Source of the DNA: Eubacteriales bacterium
Lineage (GTDB): Bacteria; Bacillota; Clostridia; Peptostreptococcales; Anaerovoracaceae
Direction: 5' to 3'
Assembly (NCBI GenBank): GCA_028704515.1
Contig: JAQWFH010000002.1
Coordinates: 28,891 to 92,890, forward strand
Length of the DNA: 64,000 bases
Made by a program: the position numbers and the translations under genes. Below are positions 16,346 to 26,958 of the stretch, one piece after another (position 1 is the stretch's first letter; the number at the start of each line of letters is the position of its first letter). The notes under the pieces were generated by a model. That model was given only the letters and a program-made list of their open reading frames with translations, was not told where the DNA came from and searched no databases.

Positions 16346-18793
16346 CTACTTCTCCTCAGCTACCGGATTGATATGCCAGATATTCTCGGCATATTCGCTG
16401 ACTGCCCTGTCTGCCGAAAAAATTCCCGCTTTTGATATATTCATAAGAGACATTTTGTTCCATTTATTCTTATCTTGATAGGCATTTGCCGCTTTTTCAT
16501 GTGCATTTCTGTATGAATCAAAATCCGCAAGAACAAAATATTGATCGGCAAATGTGGTGTTATTGGTGATTGAGTTGGCAATTTCACCGAATTTCACTCC
16601 GTTTATACCCGAATTAAAAAGTGTCATTATCTCAGAAATATCAGGATTTGAAAAATACGTCCACGGATTGTATTGCCCCAAATTTCTCAAGGATTTTGCT
16701 TCATCGGCATTCATTCCAAAGATAAAGATGTTATCATCTCCTACAGCTCTATGTATTTCAACATTTGCGCCATCCTCTGTTCCTAATGTCACTGCACCGT
16801 TAATCATAAGCTTCATATTCCCTGTTCCCGATGCTTCCTTACCTGCAAGTGATATCTGCTCAGAAATCTCTGCTGCTGGCATGATGATTTCGGAAAGAGA
16901 TACGGAGTAATTCTCAAGGAATACTACCTTTATCCTGCCTCGTACGTCATTATCGCGTTCCAGCATCTCAGAGAGATTGCAGGCAAGCGATATTATACGC
17001 TTCGCCATAGCATATCCGGCCGCGGCCTTCGCGCCGAATATGAACGTCCTCGGCTGAATATCTATACTCGGATTTTTCTTTATTTGATTGTATAGATATA
17101 TTATATGAAAGATGTTAAGAAGCTGTCTCTTGTATTCGTGCAACCTTTTTACTTGAACGTCGAATACCGAAGATGGATCGGTTACTATCCCATTTTTCTT
17201 ATAAATATAGTTTGCAAGCCTCTCCTTGTTGCTACGCTTTATTCTGTCCAGCGTTTCTAATACGGAAGTATCGTCTGCAAAGGCTGACAGCCTTTCTAGC
17301 TCGGCTGCATCCCTCTTGAACTTATCTCCTATTAGCTCGGTTATGAAATCCGTAAGAAGCGGATTTGCTTGACAGAGCCATCTTCTGTAGGCTATGCCGT
17401 TCGTTACATTTGTAAATTTCGCAGGCATGATCGCCGAAAATCCTCTAAACAGATCATCTCTTATTATATCGCTGTGGAGAGATGAAACTCCGTTCACAGT
17501 GTTCGCTGCGACTAAGCACATATTTGCCATTCTTATTGTTCCATTCGATACAATAATCATGCTTTCTCTTAGGGCTTCGTTATCGGGATAATTTCTAAAC
17601 AGATCAATGTTAAATCGTCTGCTGATTTCGTTTATTATGGAATACAGCCTAGGAAGAATTTCTTTAAAAAGATCTGTAGGCCACTTTTCGAGCGCCTCAG
17701 GCATTACCGTGTGATTCGTATACGATATCGTATCAACAGTTATTTTCCACGCATCTTCCCAAGTGTATCCGTAACAATCCATGAGCACTCTCATCAGCTC
17801 TGGGATTGCCATAGCAGGATGCGTATCGTTGATATGAATTGCGTTCTTATCGGCAAATTTATCCAAAGAGTCATATTTTTTTATATGTTTCTTCAGCAAA
17901 CTCTGTATCGTGGCGGAAATAAAGAAATATTGCTGCTTTATACGCAGCTCCTTCCCCTCTCTATGCGCATCCTCGGGATAAAGTATCTTGGAAATAATCT
18001 CGGCTCTGTGCTTCTCCTCCATGGCTTGCAGATATTTTCCTTTTGCAAACAGCTCCATATCTATGCTGATTGGTGACTTTGACTGCCACAGCCTCAGCGT
18101 ATTGACTACATTGCCACCATACCCAGAGATGAGCATATCCCTAGGTACTGCAAGTACAGTTGTATAGCCCTTGTGACGCAGTCTCATACGCCCGCTTTCA
18201 TCCCATACCTCCTCAAGCTTGCCTCCGAAATGTATCTCCTCGGTTTCTTCTTTCTTTGTGATAAGCCAGTTCTCGCCTCTGTCAAGCCAGTGATCCGGCT
18301 GCTCGGTCTGTTCGCCGCCTGTAATTTTTTGCTTGAATATGCCATACTCGTAGCAAATGGACATGCCGTGAACGAGATATCCTCGGGTTGCCGCCGCGTC
18401 CAAATAGCAAGAGGCAAGTCTACCGAGACCGCCGTTGCCCAGACCTGCATCGGGGTCCATATCATATATATTGTTTAAATCGTGTCCGAAATCCGAAAGA
18501 GCCTCTGCAAGCTCTTTTTGTATACCCATATTGAACACATTGTTCTTAAGTGATGTTCCTGGGAGAAACTCCATCGACAGATAATACACCTGTTTTTCTG
18601 TAGTCTGACTATCTTCATCGTGATCCTTCAGCCAAATCTCCGACATTATATCTCTGACCACAATGCATGACGCTATATAAAATTGTTCTTGCGAGGCCGT
18701 ATCTGGCTCTCTGCCAAAATTACGAAGAAGCTTATTTTCAATTCTTCTTTTGAATTCACTCTTTGAGTATACCGCTGCTATCATTGTCTCCAT
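16346..18793 (-). CDS. glgP: Glycogen/maltodextrin phosphorylase
   Basis: An 815-residue GT35 phosphorylase releasing glucose-1-phosphate from alpha-1,4-glucan ends. Family features are YYLSMEFLPGTSLKNN (about 69-84), GLGNGGLGRLASCYLD and the PLP site EASGTGNMKLMING, with the Schiff-base Lys at about 661. Length is typical for GlgP. GGAGGAG stands 6 bases before the ATG, and the first 38 bases overlap the end of glgA, pointing to translational coupling. It mobilises the polymer made by the upstream genes of the same operon. Confidence 0.96.
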   Translation of the reverse strand: METMIAAVYSKSEFKRRIENKLLRNFGREPDTASQEQFYIASCIVVRDIMSEIWLKDHDEDSQTTEKQVYYLSMEFLPGTSLKNNVFNMGIQKELAEALSDFGHDLNNIYDMDPDAGLGNGGLGRLASCYLDAAATRGYLVHGMSICYEYGIFKQKITGGEQTEQPDHWLDRGENWLITKKEETEEIHFGGKLEEVWDESGRMRLRHKGYTTVLAVPRDMLISGYGGNVVNTLRLWQSKSPISIDMELFAKGKYLQAMEEKHRAEIISKILYPEDAHREGKELRIKQQYFFISATIQSLLKKHIKKYDSLDKFADKNAIHINDTHPAMAIPELMRVLMDCYGYTWEDAWKITVDTISYTNHTVMPEALEKWPTDLFKEILPRLYSIINEISRRFNIDLFRNYPDNEALRESMIIVSNGTIRMANMCLVAANTVNGVSSLHSDIIRDDLFRGFSAIMPAKFTNVTNGIAYRRWLCQANPLLTDFITELIGDKFKRDAAELERLSAFADDTSVLETLDRIKRSNKERLANYIYKKNGIVTDPSSVFDVQVKRLHEYKRQLLNIFHIIYLYNQIKKNPSIDIQPRTFIFGAKAAAGYAMAKRIISLACNLSEMLERDNDVRGRIKVVFLENYSVSLSEIIMPAAEISEQISLAGKEASGTGNMKLMINGAVTLGTEDGANVEIHRAVGDDNIFIFGMNADEAKSLRNLGQYNPWTYFSNPDISEIMTLFNSGINGVKFGEIANSITNNTTFADQYFVLADFDSYRNAHEKAANAYQDKNKWNKMSLMNISKAGIFSADRAVSEYAENIWHINPVAEEK

Positions 18794-20222
18794 TCAATAC
18801 TCCTCCATAGATCTCCATATACTTGTCCGCCCCTCTTTTCCAGGAAAAATCGCTTGAAAAAGCGTTATCCATAAGGCCCTGCCAATCGTAGGGATTCCAA
18901 TAAAACGCAATTGCTCTTTTTATTGCTCCGAGCATATCCTGTGCGTTTATCTTTCCAAATGTTACTCCGTTTCCTTTCTTTTCAGCAGGATTATACGGGA
19001 TTATACTATCTTTGAGCCCACCTGTCGCTCTTACAATCGGGATAGTGCCGTATTTTGCCGCAATCATCTGAGAAAGACCACAAGGCTCGCTTAATGACGG
19101 CATCAGAAACATATCACTTCCCGCATATATTCTGCTTGCGAGTTTGGCATCAAAAGCCGTGTTTGACCATACTCTTCCCTTATACCTTTGCGTCGCCTCA
19201 GCGAAGAATCGCTCATATTTTTCATCCCCTGAGCCGAGCAAAGCGAATTGTATTTCCTCCTGCATAAGCTCATCGAAGATATTTATTATTAAGTCAATGC
19301 CTTTATGTCCCACCAGGCGAGTAACCATGCCAACTATAGGGATATCCAGGTTTTCATCCAAGCCGAGTTCCCTTTGAAGCGCGGCTTTGTTCTCTTTTTT
19401 TCCTTCTCTTTTTTTTGAAGAATATCTCTTATACAGATTCTTATCAAACCATGGATTGAAGATGCCAGCATCGATTCCATTAAGAACTCCCTCAAGCTTA
19501 TATTCATTTTCCTTTATTATGTCCTCAAGCCCTCTTGCAAAATATCCGTATTTTATTTCATCCGCATAAGAGGGGCTCACGGTGGTAAGCTTATCACAGG
19601 TAACTATTGCCCCCTTCATAAGATTTATGCAACCGCGGTATTCCACGATATCCAAATCACTCCCGGTCAGAGAGAATAAATCCTCGGCAATTTCAAGCCC
19701 GAACTGCCCCTGGTACTCTATGTTGTGGATGGTAAACACTGTCCTCAGCTTGGAATGCTGGTTACTTTCTGCGTAAAGCGTCTTTATATATACGGGTATC
19801 AACGCCGTCTGCCATTCGTTGCAATGCAGTATATCGGGCTTGAAGTCAGGCAGAAGCGGTATAGAATCGAGAGCGGCTTTGCAGAAATATGCAAATCTCT
19901 CGCCGTCATCATAATAGCCATAATACCTGTCCCTGCCAAAATACTCCTCACTGTCTATGAAGTATAGTGTGATACCGCCGTACTCCATCATATATAGGCC
20001 GCAATATTTTGAGCGCCACGATACTTTTGTGTCAAACTCCGCTATTTGCTGCATATCTTCGAAGTATTTTTCCTTTATGCTCTTATACATAGGCATTAAA
20101 ACCTTTGCATTTACACCTCTTTTTTTAAGCTCGGCAGGCAATGCGCCTATGACATCGCCAAGCCCCCCACTTTTTGCAAAAGGTGCAGCCTCTGTGCTTA
20201 TAAATAAAACCTTCATTTTCAT
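18756..20222 (-). CDS. glgA: Glycogen synthase (ADP-glucose dependent)
   Basis: A 488-residue GT5 enzyme extending alpha-1,4-glucan from ADP-glucose. The N-terminal substrate loop KSGGLGDV (17-24) is present. Also visible are the FTIHNIEYQG stretch, ARGLEDI, VSRL-type region GMVTRLVGHKG, and the GT-B motif LSEPCGLSQ in the C-terminal half. It follows glgD by 4 bp and overlaps glgP by 38 bp. Order and sizes match the classic glgBCDAP operon of Bacillus. Confidence 0.96.
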   Translation of the reverse strand: MKMKVLFISTEAAPFAKSGGLGDVIGALPAELKKRGVNAKVLMPMYKSIKEKYFEDMQQIAEFDTKVSWRSKYCGLYMMEYGGITLYFIDSEEYFGRDRYYGYYDDGERFAYFCKAALDSIPLLPDFKPDILHCNEWQTALIPVYIKTLYAESNQHSKLRTVFTIHNIEYQGQFGLEIAEDLFSLTGSDLDIVEYRGCINLMKGAIVTCDKLTTVSPSYADEIKYGYFARGLEDIIKENEYKLEGVLNGIDAGIFNPWFDKNLYKRYSSKKREGKKENKAALQRELGLDENLDIPIVGMVTRLVGHKGIDLIINIFDELMQEEIQFALLGSGDEKYERFFAEATQRYKGRVWSNTAFDAKLASRIYAGSDMFLMPSLSEPCGLSQMIAAKYGTIPIVRATGGLKDSIIPYNPAEKKGNGVTFGKINAQDMLGAIKRAIAFYWNPYDWQGLMDNAFSSDFSWKRGADKYMEIYGGVLNGDNDSSGILKE

Positions 20223-20226
20223 TTCC

Positions 20227-21363
20227 TCATACTATTGTCTTTTTTTCAACGACAACAGGATATGTTTCATGACCTGCTATGTGTCTTCCGTCACGAACTA
20301 TTACATCTTTGTCTAGTATTATATGTTCAAGGGTGACATTTTGCATTATTTCGGTATTCTGCATGACGATGCTGTTCTTTACAATGCTTCCTCTCCCTAT
20401 TTTAACACCTCTGGATATTATACTATTCTCTACGCTTCCCTCTATAACGCAGTTGTCCGCCAAAAGAGAATTTTTCACTGAGCAGCCCGGCGCGTAAAGG
20501 GACGGGACACTGTTCTTTACCTTAGTGTATATTGGCCTTGAAAAAACGCCATTTTGGACATCTTCATTCAGAAAGTCCATGTTTGCCTTCATATAGCCTG
20601 AAACTGTACTTATATCAAATAGAACTCCCTTGTATTCATAGCCTCGTATATTCAATTGCCCCACCAACCTATGTAATATATCGGCATGCCAACTGTACTT
20701 TCCGGCAGATATGCAATCTGCTACCAGACTTTCAAGCAGCGATTTCTTTATCACATATATGTCTGTAGACCAATTTGCTTCCTGCGGTTTTATTTCGTCT
20801 TTGTTAAATGTTACACTGTTTATCCTGTTTTCATCTCCCATGGAAAATATAGAGGCATTATAAGGGATTGTCTCTTCTCCGGGACCCGTGGTCCTATACA
20901 CGGCTGTAATGTCTGCATTTGTATTGATATGATTTTTGAGTAATTCATTGTAATCTATACCGCAGCAAACCGTGCTCGAACCCATCATAATCACATATTC
21001 AGCCATGGAACGTCTTATGCTGCTCATGTGGCAATAGAGCGCATCGAGAGAGCCTTTGTAAATACTCTTGGATAGCGGATTGAATTCTACGTTGGACATT
21101 GGGGAAAGTATTCTCAGCCCTCCCCGCTTTCTCGTCATATCCCAGTCTTTTCCTGCACCGACATGATCGACAAGAGAGTGATAATTATTTTTTGTTATTA
21201 CGGAAACATCATATATCCCTGCATTTACAAAGCTTGATAAAACAAAATCTATGATGCGATACTTACCTCCCAAAGGCAAAGATGCAAGCGTTCTGATTCT
21301 TGTCAGCTCCCTGAGGTTGACATCGTCGGAATATGAAAAGTTTATACCCAGTACGTTACGCAT
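20227..21363 (-). CDS. glgD: Glucose-1-phosphate adenylyltransferase regulatory subunit GlgD
   Basis: A 378-residue GlgC paralogue. It keeps the substrate-side motif [12 protein letters not shown] (about 32-43) and the C-terminal left-handed beta-helix of hexapeptide repeats (SVENSIISRGVKIGRGS). It lacks the N-terminal GGxGxRL nucleotide loop, having INFSYSDDVNLRELT instead. Such GlgD chains are poor catalysts but raise the activity and affinity of GlgC in Bacillota hetero-oligomers. It lies 15 bp after glgC. Confidence 0.94.
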   Translation of the reverse strand: MRNVLGINFSYSDDVNLRELTRIRTLASLPLGGKYRIIDFVLSSFVNAGIYDVSVITKNNYHSLVDHVGAGKDWDMTRKRGGLRILSPMSNVEFNPLSKSIYKGSLDALYCHMSSIRRSMAEYVIMMGSSTVCCGIDYNELLKNHINTNADITAVYRTTGPGEETIPYNASIFSMGDENRINSVTFNKDEIKPQEANWSTDIYVIKKSLLESLVADCISAGKYSWHADILHRLVGQLNIRGYEYKGVLFDISTVSGYMKANMDFLNEDVQNGVFSRPIYTKVKNSVPSLYAPGCSVKNSLLADNCVIEGSVENSIISRGVKIGRGSIVKNSIVMQNTEIMQNVTLEHIILDKDVIVRDGRHIAGHETYPVVVEKKTIV

Positions 21364-21378
21364 ATCTTCTCCTCCTAT

Positions 21379-22584
21379 CTATATATCGCGGGAAACCATT
21401 TCGCCCGCAGGTATTTTTTGTGAGCTTGAAATTGAAATACCGTCCCCCATAACCGTTATCTTCGGATTGCCTTCGGAATCATTTTCTTCCCCTCCAACGA
21501 TTGCTTTGTCATGTATGCTTACTTCAGTCGCAATTACTGAATAGTTTACAACGGCGTCCTCTTCAATAACTGTATTTGACATTATGACCGAGTTGGATAC
21601 TACAGCGCCTCGTTTAATTACGACGCCCGGAAATATTATGCTGTTGTTTATCTCACCGTTAATTGTACACCCCTCGGAAATATATGCATTTCTCAAGATA
21701 GCGTCTGACCCCACATATTGCGGAGGAAGAAGACCTGTCTTCGAATATATTTTCCAAGGCGGGTCATTTAACTCTAAAGGAACATTCGGATTTATAATAT
21801 CCATATTCGCTTCCCAAAGCGATTCTATCGTCCCCACATCCTTCCAATATCCCTTGAATTCGTAAGCATATAGTGATTCTCCTGAATTCAGCATCTGTGG
21901 TATGACATTCTTGCCAAAGTCATTTTGGGATTTCGGATCTTCCTCATCTAAAATAAGATATTTCTTTAATTTTTTCCAGTTGAAAATATATACACCCATA
22001 GACGCAAGTGTACTCTTTGGTTCAGGGGGTTTTTCTTCGAATTCGTACACCTGATAATTTTCGTCGACATTCATAACCCCAAAGCGAGATGCTTCTGCAA
22101 TCGGCACTGAAATGACCGCTATGGTGCAGTCTGCCTGCTTTTCCTTGTGATATACAAGCATATCAAGATAATTCATTTTGTAAACATGGTCGCCGGAAAG
22201 GATTATGACATACTCAGGATCATAAATCTCAATGAAATTCATGTTCTGATATATAGCATTTGCCGTTCCTTTGTACCACTCGCCGGATTTCCCTTTTACA
22301 TATGGCGGAAGTATACTAACTCCCCCATACAATCTGTCTAAATCCCATGGTTGGCCGCTTCCTATATAAGCATTGAGCTCCAAAGGCCTGTATTGGGTTA
22401 AAACACCTACCGTATATATACCTGAGTTCGTACAATTCGAAAGTGGAAAATCAATTATCCTATACTTCCCTCCGAAGGGTACTGCAGGTTTTGCGACATT
22501 GTCAGTTAAAACTCCAAGCCTGCTGCCCTGCCCCCCTGCCAGGAGCATGGCTACAATTTCTTTCTTTGTCATGTTAATCAACAT
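21379..22584 (-). CDS. glgC: Glucose-1-phosphate adenylyltransferase GlgC
   Basis: A 401-residue catalytic subunit making ADP-glucose from ATP and glucose-1-phosphate, the committed step of glycogen synthesis. The nucleotide loop AGGQGSRLG (16-24), [14 protein letters not shown] and [12 protein letters not shown] are intact, with a C-terminal beta-helix. AAGGAGG stands about 8 bases before the ATG at 22584; an in-frame ATG lies four codons on. The start overlaps the end of glgB by 11 bp. Confidence 0.96.
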   Translation of the reverse strand: MLINMTKKEIVAMLLAGGQGSRLGVLTDNVAKPAVPFGGKYRIIDFPLSNCTNSGIYTVGVLTQYRPLELNAYIGSGQPWDLDRLYGGVSILPPYVKGKSGEWYKGTANAIYQNMNFIEIYDPEYVIILSGDHVYKMNYLDMLVYHKEKQADCTIAVISVPIAEASRFGVMNVDENYQVYEFEEKPPEPKSTLASMGVYIFNWKKLKKYLILDEEDPKSQNDFGKNVIPQMLNSGESLYAYEFKGYWKDVGTIESLWEANMDIINPNVPLELNDPPWKIYSKTGLLPPQYVGSDAILRNAYISEGCTINGEINNSIIFPGVVIKRGAVVSNSVIMSNTVIEEDAVVNYSVIATEVSIHDKAIVGGEENDSEGNPKITVMGDGISISSSQKIPAGEMVSRDI

Positions 22585-24469
22585 TATTGCACCTCCTTAT
22601 TCTTTTCCATATGCTTGTAGAAAATCCCGGTATATCCAATGCTAAGCAAGGGGATGTCCCTTCGTTTGCTTTTCCAGGTCTTGTTTCGCACTTGCAAACA
22701 GCTCCTAATCCGCCGTAATCCTTCGCATCAGATGTAAAAACAAGATGGTACTCCGCCGCATCTTCAAGATTTATTAAATACTCTTCATAACAAATCGGCG
22801 AAAAGTTGCATATAATCATCAGCTCATTTCCCGCCTTGTCAAAGCGTCTGAAGGAAAATACATTTCTGTCACTGTCGTCGGCATTCACCCATTGAAAACC
22901 ATCCCAATCCGTATCACATTCCCAAAGCTCTTGTCTGTTCTTATAGATATGATTCAAATCCTTAACGAATTCATGAAATTTTTCGTGCTCCTTTGTATCA
23001 AGAAGATACCAATCAAGCTCTGCTTCATAGTTCCATTCCGAGAACTGGGCAAGCTCACCTCCCATGAATATCAATTTTTTCCCCGGATGACACATCATGT
23101 ACGTAAAATATGTCCTTAGATTTGCCAGCTTCTCCTTAAGTGTTCCCGGCATTTTGTTTGACAATGAGCCCTTTACATGAACGACCTCATCGTGCGAAAG
23201 CGGCAATATGAAATTCTCTGAAAATGCGTATGTCATCGAAAACGTAATTTTGTTATGGCAACCTCCCCGAAACAAGCTGTCCTGCCCCATATAGCAAAGC
23301 GTATCATTCATCCAGCCCATATTCCACTTAAAGTTAAATCCCAGGCCCCCTATGTCTGTCGGTTTTGTAACCATAGGCCATGATGTCGATTCTTCCGCAA
23401 TCATAAGAGCGTAAGGAAATCTGCCAAACACTACTTTGTTAAGCTGCTTCAAGAAATCTATAGCCTCAAGATTTTCCTTACCGCCATGCCGGTTCGGCCT
23501 CCAATTCCCGGAAGATCGGTTGTAATCTAAATATAGCATAGATGCAACAGCATCTACCCTTAGTCCGTCTATGTGAAACTTATCAAACCAAAACACAGCG
23601 TTTGATATTAAAAAGCTCTTGACCTCATGTCTTGCCCAATCGAAGACCATGGTCCCCCAAGCTTCATGTTTATTCTTAAACTCATCCGAATATTCATAAC
23701 ACGCTGTACCGTCAAATTTATATAAACCTGCGGCATCCTTTGGAAAATGCCCGGGCACCCAGTCCATTATTACACCTATGCCAGCTTGATGGCATTTATC
23801 TACGAATCCCATAAATTCGGCGGGTGTTCCATATCTCGAGGTTACAGCAAAATATCCGATAATTTGATATCCCCATGAACCGTCGTACGGATATTCAGAA
23901 ATAGGCATAAGCTCTATATGCGTATAGCCCATATTCTTTACATACGGGATTAATTCCTCTACCAATTTCGAGTAACTGAAAAAATTCCCATCCTCATAGC
24001 GTTTCCATGATCCGAGGTGTACTTCATATATGTTCATTGGAGCTGCGTAAGGATTTGCTACGGCTCTTTTCTTTAGCCATGCTGCATCCTTCCACTCATA
24101 TCCTTCAAGATCATATATCTTTGAGGCCGTTTCGGGTCTGAGCTCAGCATGATATCCGTAAGGATCGGCCTTATATAGAATCTGCCCTTCTCGGTCTTCA
24201 ATCATGTACTTATAGCTGTCGTACTCAGAAAGCCCGGGGATGAACAATTCCCAAAGTCCCTTTTCCGTTATTTTCCGCATAGAATATCGAGCATCCCAGT
24301 CGCAGAATGCTCCCGTAATATGTACGGCCACTGCGTTTGGTGCCCATACCCTAAATATATATCCGGCTTTTCCCGCTGACGTTTTCTTATGTGCTCCCAA
24401 GAGCTCATATGCAGAAAAAAGCTCTCCGTCATGAAAAAGCTTTGCACTATTGATCAGGTCGATACACAT
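22574..24469 (-). CDS. glgB: 1,4-alpha-glucan branching enzyme
   Basis: First gene of the glycogen operon, 631 residues, GH13_9 type. It has an N-terminal CBM48 module (about 15-105), the barrel motif [12 protein letters not shown] (231-242), catalytic Asp306 in [11 protein letters not shown], Glu359 in MIAEEST and Asp427 in LSHDEVVH, and a C-terminal beta domain. It makes alpha-1,6 branches in glycogen. The length fits forms lacking the extra N1 module of enteric enzymes. GGGAGG precedes the ATG. I could not pick out a convincing promoter in the 146-bp gap upstream. Confidence 0.96.
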   Translation of the reverse strand: MCIDLINSAKLFHDGELFSAYELLGAHKKTSAGKAGYIFRVWAPNAVAVHITGAFCDWDARYSMRKITEKGLWELFIPGLSEYDSYKYMIEDREGQILYKADPYGYHAELRPETASKIYDLEGYEWKDAAWLKKRAVANPYAAPMNIYEVHLGSWKRYEDGNFFSYSKLVEELIPYVKNMGYTHIELMPISEYPYDGSWGYQIIGYFAVTSRYGTPAEFMGFVDKCHQAGIGVIMDWVPGHFPKDAAGLYKFDGTACYEYSDEFKNKHEAWGTMVFDWARHEVKSFLISNAVFWFDKFHIDGLRVDAVASMLYLDYNRSSGNWRPNRHGGKENLEAIDFLKQLNKVVFGRFPYALMIAEESTSWPMVTKPTDIGGLGFNFKWNMGWMNDTLCYMGQDSLFRGGCHNKITFSMTYAFSENFILPLSHDEVVHVKGSLSNKMPGTLKEKLANLRTYFTYMMCHPGKKLIFMGGELAQFSEWNYEAELDWYLLDTKEHEKFHEFVKDLNHIYKNRQELWECDTDWDGFQWVNADDSDRNVFSFRRFDKAGNELMIICNFSPICYEEYLINLEDAAEYHLVFTSDAKDYGGLGAVCKCETRPGKANEGTSPCLALDIPGFSTSIWKRIRRCNNVD

Positions 24470-24615
24470 CCTATTGCACCTCCCAAATACAAAAATAGAC
24501 TTTATCTTTACAAAAAATAACCATATTTTTACATTTTGATAAAAATTTGTTGAAATTTGTCACTATTTTACATAAACTAATAATTGCTAGGGAACCGGCA
24601 AAGGAGAAACAAGAT

Positions 24616-24738
24616 ATGAGTAAATATTGCCTAATATGCGGTTCACCCGCTGCAGTAATAGCTTTTAAGAACAATAACCTTTGCGAGGAATGCATGAGCT
24701 ATATCAAGAAATCCCACTTTCTTGATGAAGATGCTTGA
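24616..24738 (+). CDS. Small double-CxxC zinc-ribbon-like protein (possibly Gin-like)
   Basis: A 40-residue protein, divergent from glgB, with AAAGGAG ahead of the ATG. It contains CLICG (Cys5, Cys8) and LCEECM (two cysteines) about 16 residues apart, a pattern that would bind one zinc. The layout resembles the sigma-G inhibitor Gin/CsfB, whose second CxxC is followed by a basic helix as here (YIKKSHF). It is shorter than usual Gin, and no sporulation gene lies near, so this is only a suggestion. The frame is open upstream, but the ribosome site fixes this start. Confidence 0.55.
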   Translation: MSKYCLICGSPAAVIAFKNNNLCEECMSYIKKSHFLDEDA

Positions 24739-24853
24739 ACTCGTATATCCGCTATAGTCCATGCAATGTACTTACAAATATACATGACAGACCGATAAAA
24801 TAATCCCCCCATTATTGCAACTGCTGGTATTTATGTTTCCTTAGCAATCGGGT

Positions 24854-24898
24854 CAATGCAAAGTGCACTTTACGTCAGATAATCTGCCTTTTGCATTG
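24854..24898. terminator. Probable structured terminator after the small CxxC gene
   Basis: Outer arms CAATGCAAA and TTTGCATTG enclose an inner CAGAT/ATCTG stem. A T-rich stretch ending in seven T follows on the plus strand. It lies between convergent gene ends at 24738 and 24904. The interior is loose, so efficiency is uncertain. Confidence 0.5.
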
Positions 24899-24903
24899 GC
24901 TCA

Positions 24904-25521
24904 TTATTTTTTTGTGCGCTGCATTGCACGGCGCTCGGCATCTTTTCTTTTCTTAGTCTTCGGTTTCATTACGGAATACCCAAATGTTCCGACAGCTTTA
25001 CTCTTCAATGGTATATATTCACCGTGGCAATATGCTATCAACCCCGCCTTATCTATGCGCAGCTTCCCGTTTTCTTGCTCCAAAGAGGCGTCCGCATGTA
25101 CCTTGACTATCTCTGCAATAAACATATCATGCGTAGGATATTCCTTTTGCTCTATTACGCGGCATTCCAGATTAACCGGTGCCTCTGCAATCATAGGGCA
25201 TCCCACTTCATCCGCCGGAAGCGGGGTAAGTCCCGTTTCATCCCATTTGTTGACATCCTTACCCGATTTAACACCGCAGTAGTCGCATTTTGATGCCATT
25301 GCCTCATTCGGCAGGTTGATTATAAATTCTCGTTCCCTTTCAATTATCGCATGCGAATGTCTTGACTTTCTGACCGATATATATGTTAACGGGGGGTCCG
25401 AGTTTATGATTCCCGTCCAGGCTATAGTTATTATATTCTTCTCCCCGCCCTTGCCGCACGATACCATTATCGGAGGTATTGGCGAAAGCATTGCAGATCC
25501 TTTAAAGCTTACCTTTTTCAT
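24904..25521 (-). CDS. Flavin reductase-like FMN-binding split-barrel protein
   Basis: A 205-residue member of the flavin reductase domain family (FlaRed/HpaC-like split barrel). Typical features are the N-terminal SPIPPIMVSCG flavin loop, TIAWTGIINSDPPLTYISVRK-type core (about 32-52) and a His-rich dimer region. Three cysteines in the middle (KCDYCGVKSG) are common in anaerobe homologues. The C-terminus is a basic tail. Start overlaps the upstream rluD-like stop by 4 bp (ATGA), so they are co-translated. Reductase substrate or electron partner is not evident. Confidence 0.85.
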   Translation of the reverse strand: MKKVSFKGSAMLSPIPPIMVSCGKGGEKNIITIAWTGIINSDPPLTYISVRKSRHSHAIIEREREFIINLPNEAMASKCDYCGVKSGKDVNKWDETGLTPLPADEVGCPMIAEAPVNLECRVIEQKEYPTHDMFIAEIVKVHADASLEQENGKLRIDKAGLIAYCHGEYIPLKSKAVGTFGYSVMKPKTKKRKDAERRAMQRTKK

Positions 25522-26465
25522 GCGTTTTTTTCTCCTCTCAATTTGTCCAAAATTGTTTGAAATTTTTCAGGCAGCGGGCTCTCAAATTCCATGTATTCAT
25601 CCGTCTTAGGATGAACGAAACCAAGCACTCCTGCGTGAAGCAATTGTCCGTTTGTTTTAAATGCCTGCTTGGTTGGTCCGTATAGCGGGTCATCCGCAAG
25701 AGGATGCTTTATATATGCCATATGCACCCTTATCTGATGAGTACGGCCAGTTTCCAGTCTCACCGTTATATAGGTAAATCGGCCGAAACGCTCTTCAATC
25801 ATATAGTGCGTTATGGCAGACCTTGATCCTTCCTGCAATTCGCCATTTATGGCAGGTATAACTGCTTTCCTGAGTCTATTTCTTGGGTCTCTTCCTATCG
25901 GCATGTCGACAGTGCCTTCATCCTCGACAAAATTATTGTATACAATTGCGTGATATATCCTCTTGATACTATGCTCTTTGAGCTGCTTCGCAAGTGAATT
26001 ATGAGCCTTATCATTCTTTGCTATGACGAGAAGCCCGGACGTGTCCTTATCAATTCTATGCACTATTCCCGGTCTTATTACCCCGTTCACTTTTGAGAGA
26101 TTATCACCGCAATGATTTATAATGGCGTTTACAAGTGTCCCCTCGGAATTCCCTGCTGCAGGATGAACTACCATCCCTCTGGGTTTATTTACTACCAACA
26201 GGTCGTTGTCCTCGTATATAATATCCAGGTCTATTTCTTCGCCCTTTACCTTAAGCTCAACTTTTTCGGGTACAATCACCTCAACGAGCGTGCCTTCCTT
26301 AAGCTTCTCTTTTTTTTCAAACCGCACGTTGCCGCCTATAGATACCGCGCCCGCCTCTATAAGCTTTTGAGCCTGGTTTCTTGTTATGCTGGGGATAGCC
26401 TTAGCTATGACCGTATCGAGTCTGCTGTCACTCAGGCTTTTATCTACAATAAAGGTCTCCTTCAT
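25518..26465 (-). CDS. RluA/RluD family pseudouridine synthase (YlyB-like)
   Basis: A 315-residue enzyme with an N-terminal S4 RNA-binding domain (about 14-75) and the RluA catalytic domain bearing HRIDKDTSGLLVIAKN, in which the Asp is the catalytic residue. Later motifs GRTHQIRVHMAYI and HPLADDPLYG are intact. In Bacillota the gene after lspA (ylyB) modifies 23S rRNA helix 69 like RluD. It overlaps lspA by 4 bp and the flavin reductase gene by 4 bp. Confidence 0.94.
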   Translation of the reverse strand: MKETFIVDKSLSDSRLDTVIAKAIPSITRNQAQKLIEAGAVSIGGNVRFEKKEKLKEGTLVEVIVPEKVELKVKGEEIDLDIIYEDNDLLVVNKPRGMVVHPAAGNSEGTLVNAIINHCGDNLSKVNGVIRPGIVHRIDKDTSGLLVIAKNDKAHNSLAKQLKEHSIKRIYHAIVYNNFVEDEGTVDMPIGRDPRNRLRKAVIPAINGELQEGSRSAITHYMIEERFGRFTYITVRLETGRTHQIRVHMAYIKHPLADDPLYGPTKQAFKTNGQLLHAGVLGFVHPKTDEYMEFESPLPEKFQTILDKLRGEKNA

Positions 26466-26917
26466 GCGTTCTTTCCTTCACCGCTTTTATCAAAAAACAA
26501 TATATATATAATCATAAGAGCACATCCCGAACACACTGCTATATCCGCTATATTAAATACCGGAAATACCCTAAAATCAAAGAAATCAATAACATATCCA
26601 AGGCGTATTCTGTCTATAAGGTTACCGGCGCCTCCGGCTATTATCAGTGAAAGTGCTGCATTTAAGGACCAATGTTGGCTTTTGCCCTTTAATTTCATAA
26701 AAACAACTATGGCGGTTATAAATAAAATCGGAAGAACCTTTAGCAGCAATGTTTGATCTTGCAATATTGAAAATGCCGCTCCTGTATTTCTTACATATGT
26801 TATATGAAACATGTCATACACTATCGGTATCGACTGCCCAAACGCCATACTTGCATGAATATATGATTTTGAAATTTGATCTGCGGCTATTACAACAAAA
26901 ATCAATAAATAGTACAT
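26462..26917 (-). CDS. lspA: Lipoprotein signal peptidase (signal peptidase II)
   Basis: A 151-residue membrane aspartyl protease with four hydrophobic segments. The catalytic motifs are VRNTGAAFSI, GGAGNLIDR (first Asp) and FNIADIAV (second Asp). It cleaves diacylated prolipoproteins before the lipobox Cys, relevant to the two lipoproteins at 45.9-48.5 kb. It overlaps the rluA-family gene by 4 bp and follows divIVA across a short hairpin. Confidence 0.95.
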   Translation of the reverse strand: MYYLLIFVVIAADQISKSYIHASMAFGQSIPIVYDMFHITYVRNTGAAFSILQDQTLLLKVLPILFITAIVVFMKLKGKSQHWSLNAALSLIIAGGAGNLIDRIRLGYVIDFFDFRVFPVFNIADIAVCSGCALMIIYILFFDKSGEGKNA

Positions 26918-26927
26918 TTAAAAATTA

Positions 26928-26945
26928 CGGGGTATAAAAACCCCG
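26928..26945 (-). terminator. Weak hairpin between divIVA and lspA
   Basis: Arms CGGGG and CCCCG with an 8-base loop, followed on the minus strand by TAATTTTTAA, 10 bases before the lspA start. It may partly terminate the sepF-divIVA transcript. Confidence 0.45.
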
Positions 26946-26958
26946 CTTTCCTTTCGTG

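Noticed and set aside
24854..24898. Riboswitch-like element
   Set aside because: It lies between convergent gene ends and is followed by a T run, so a terminator explains it better.
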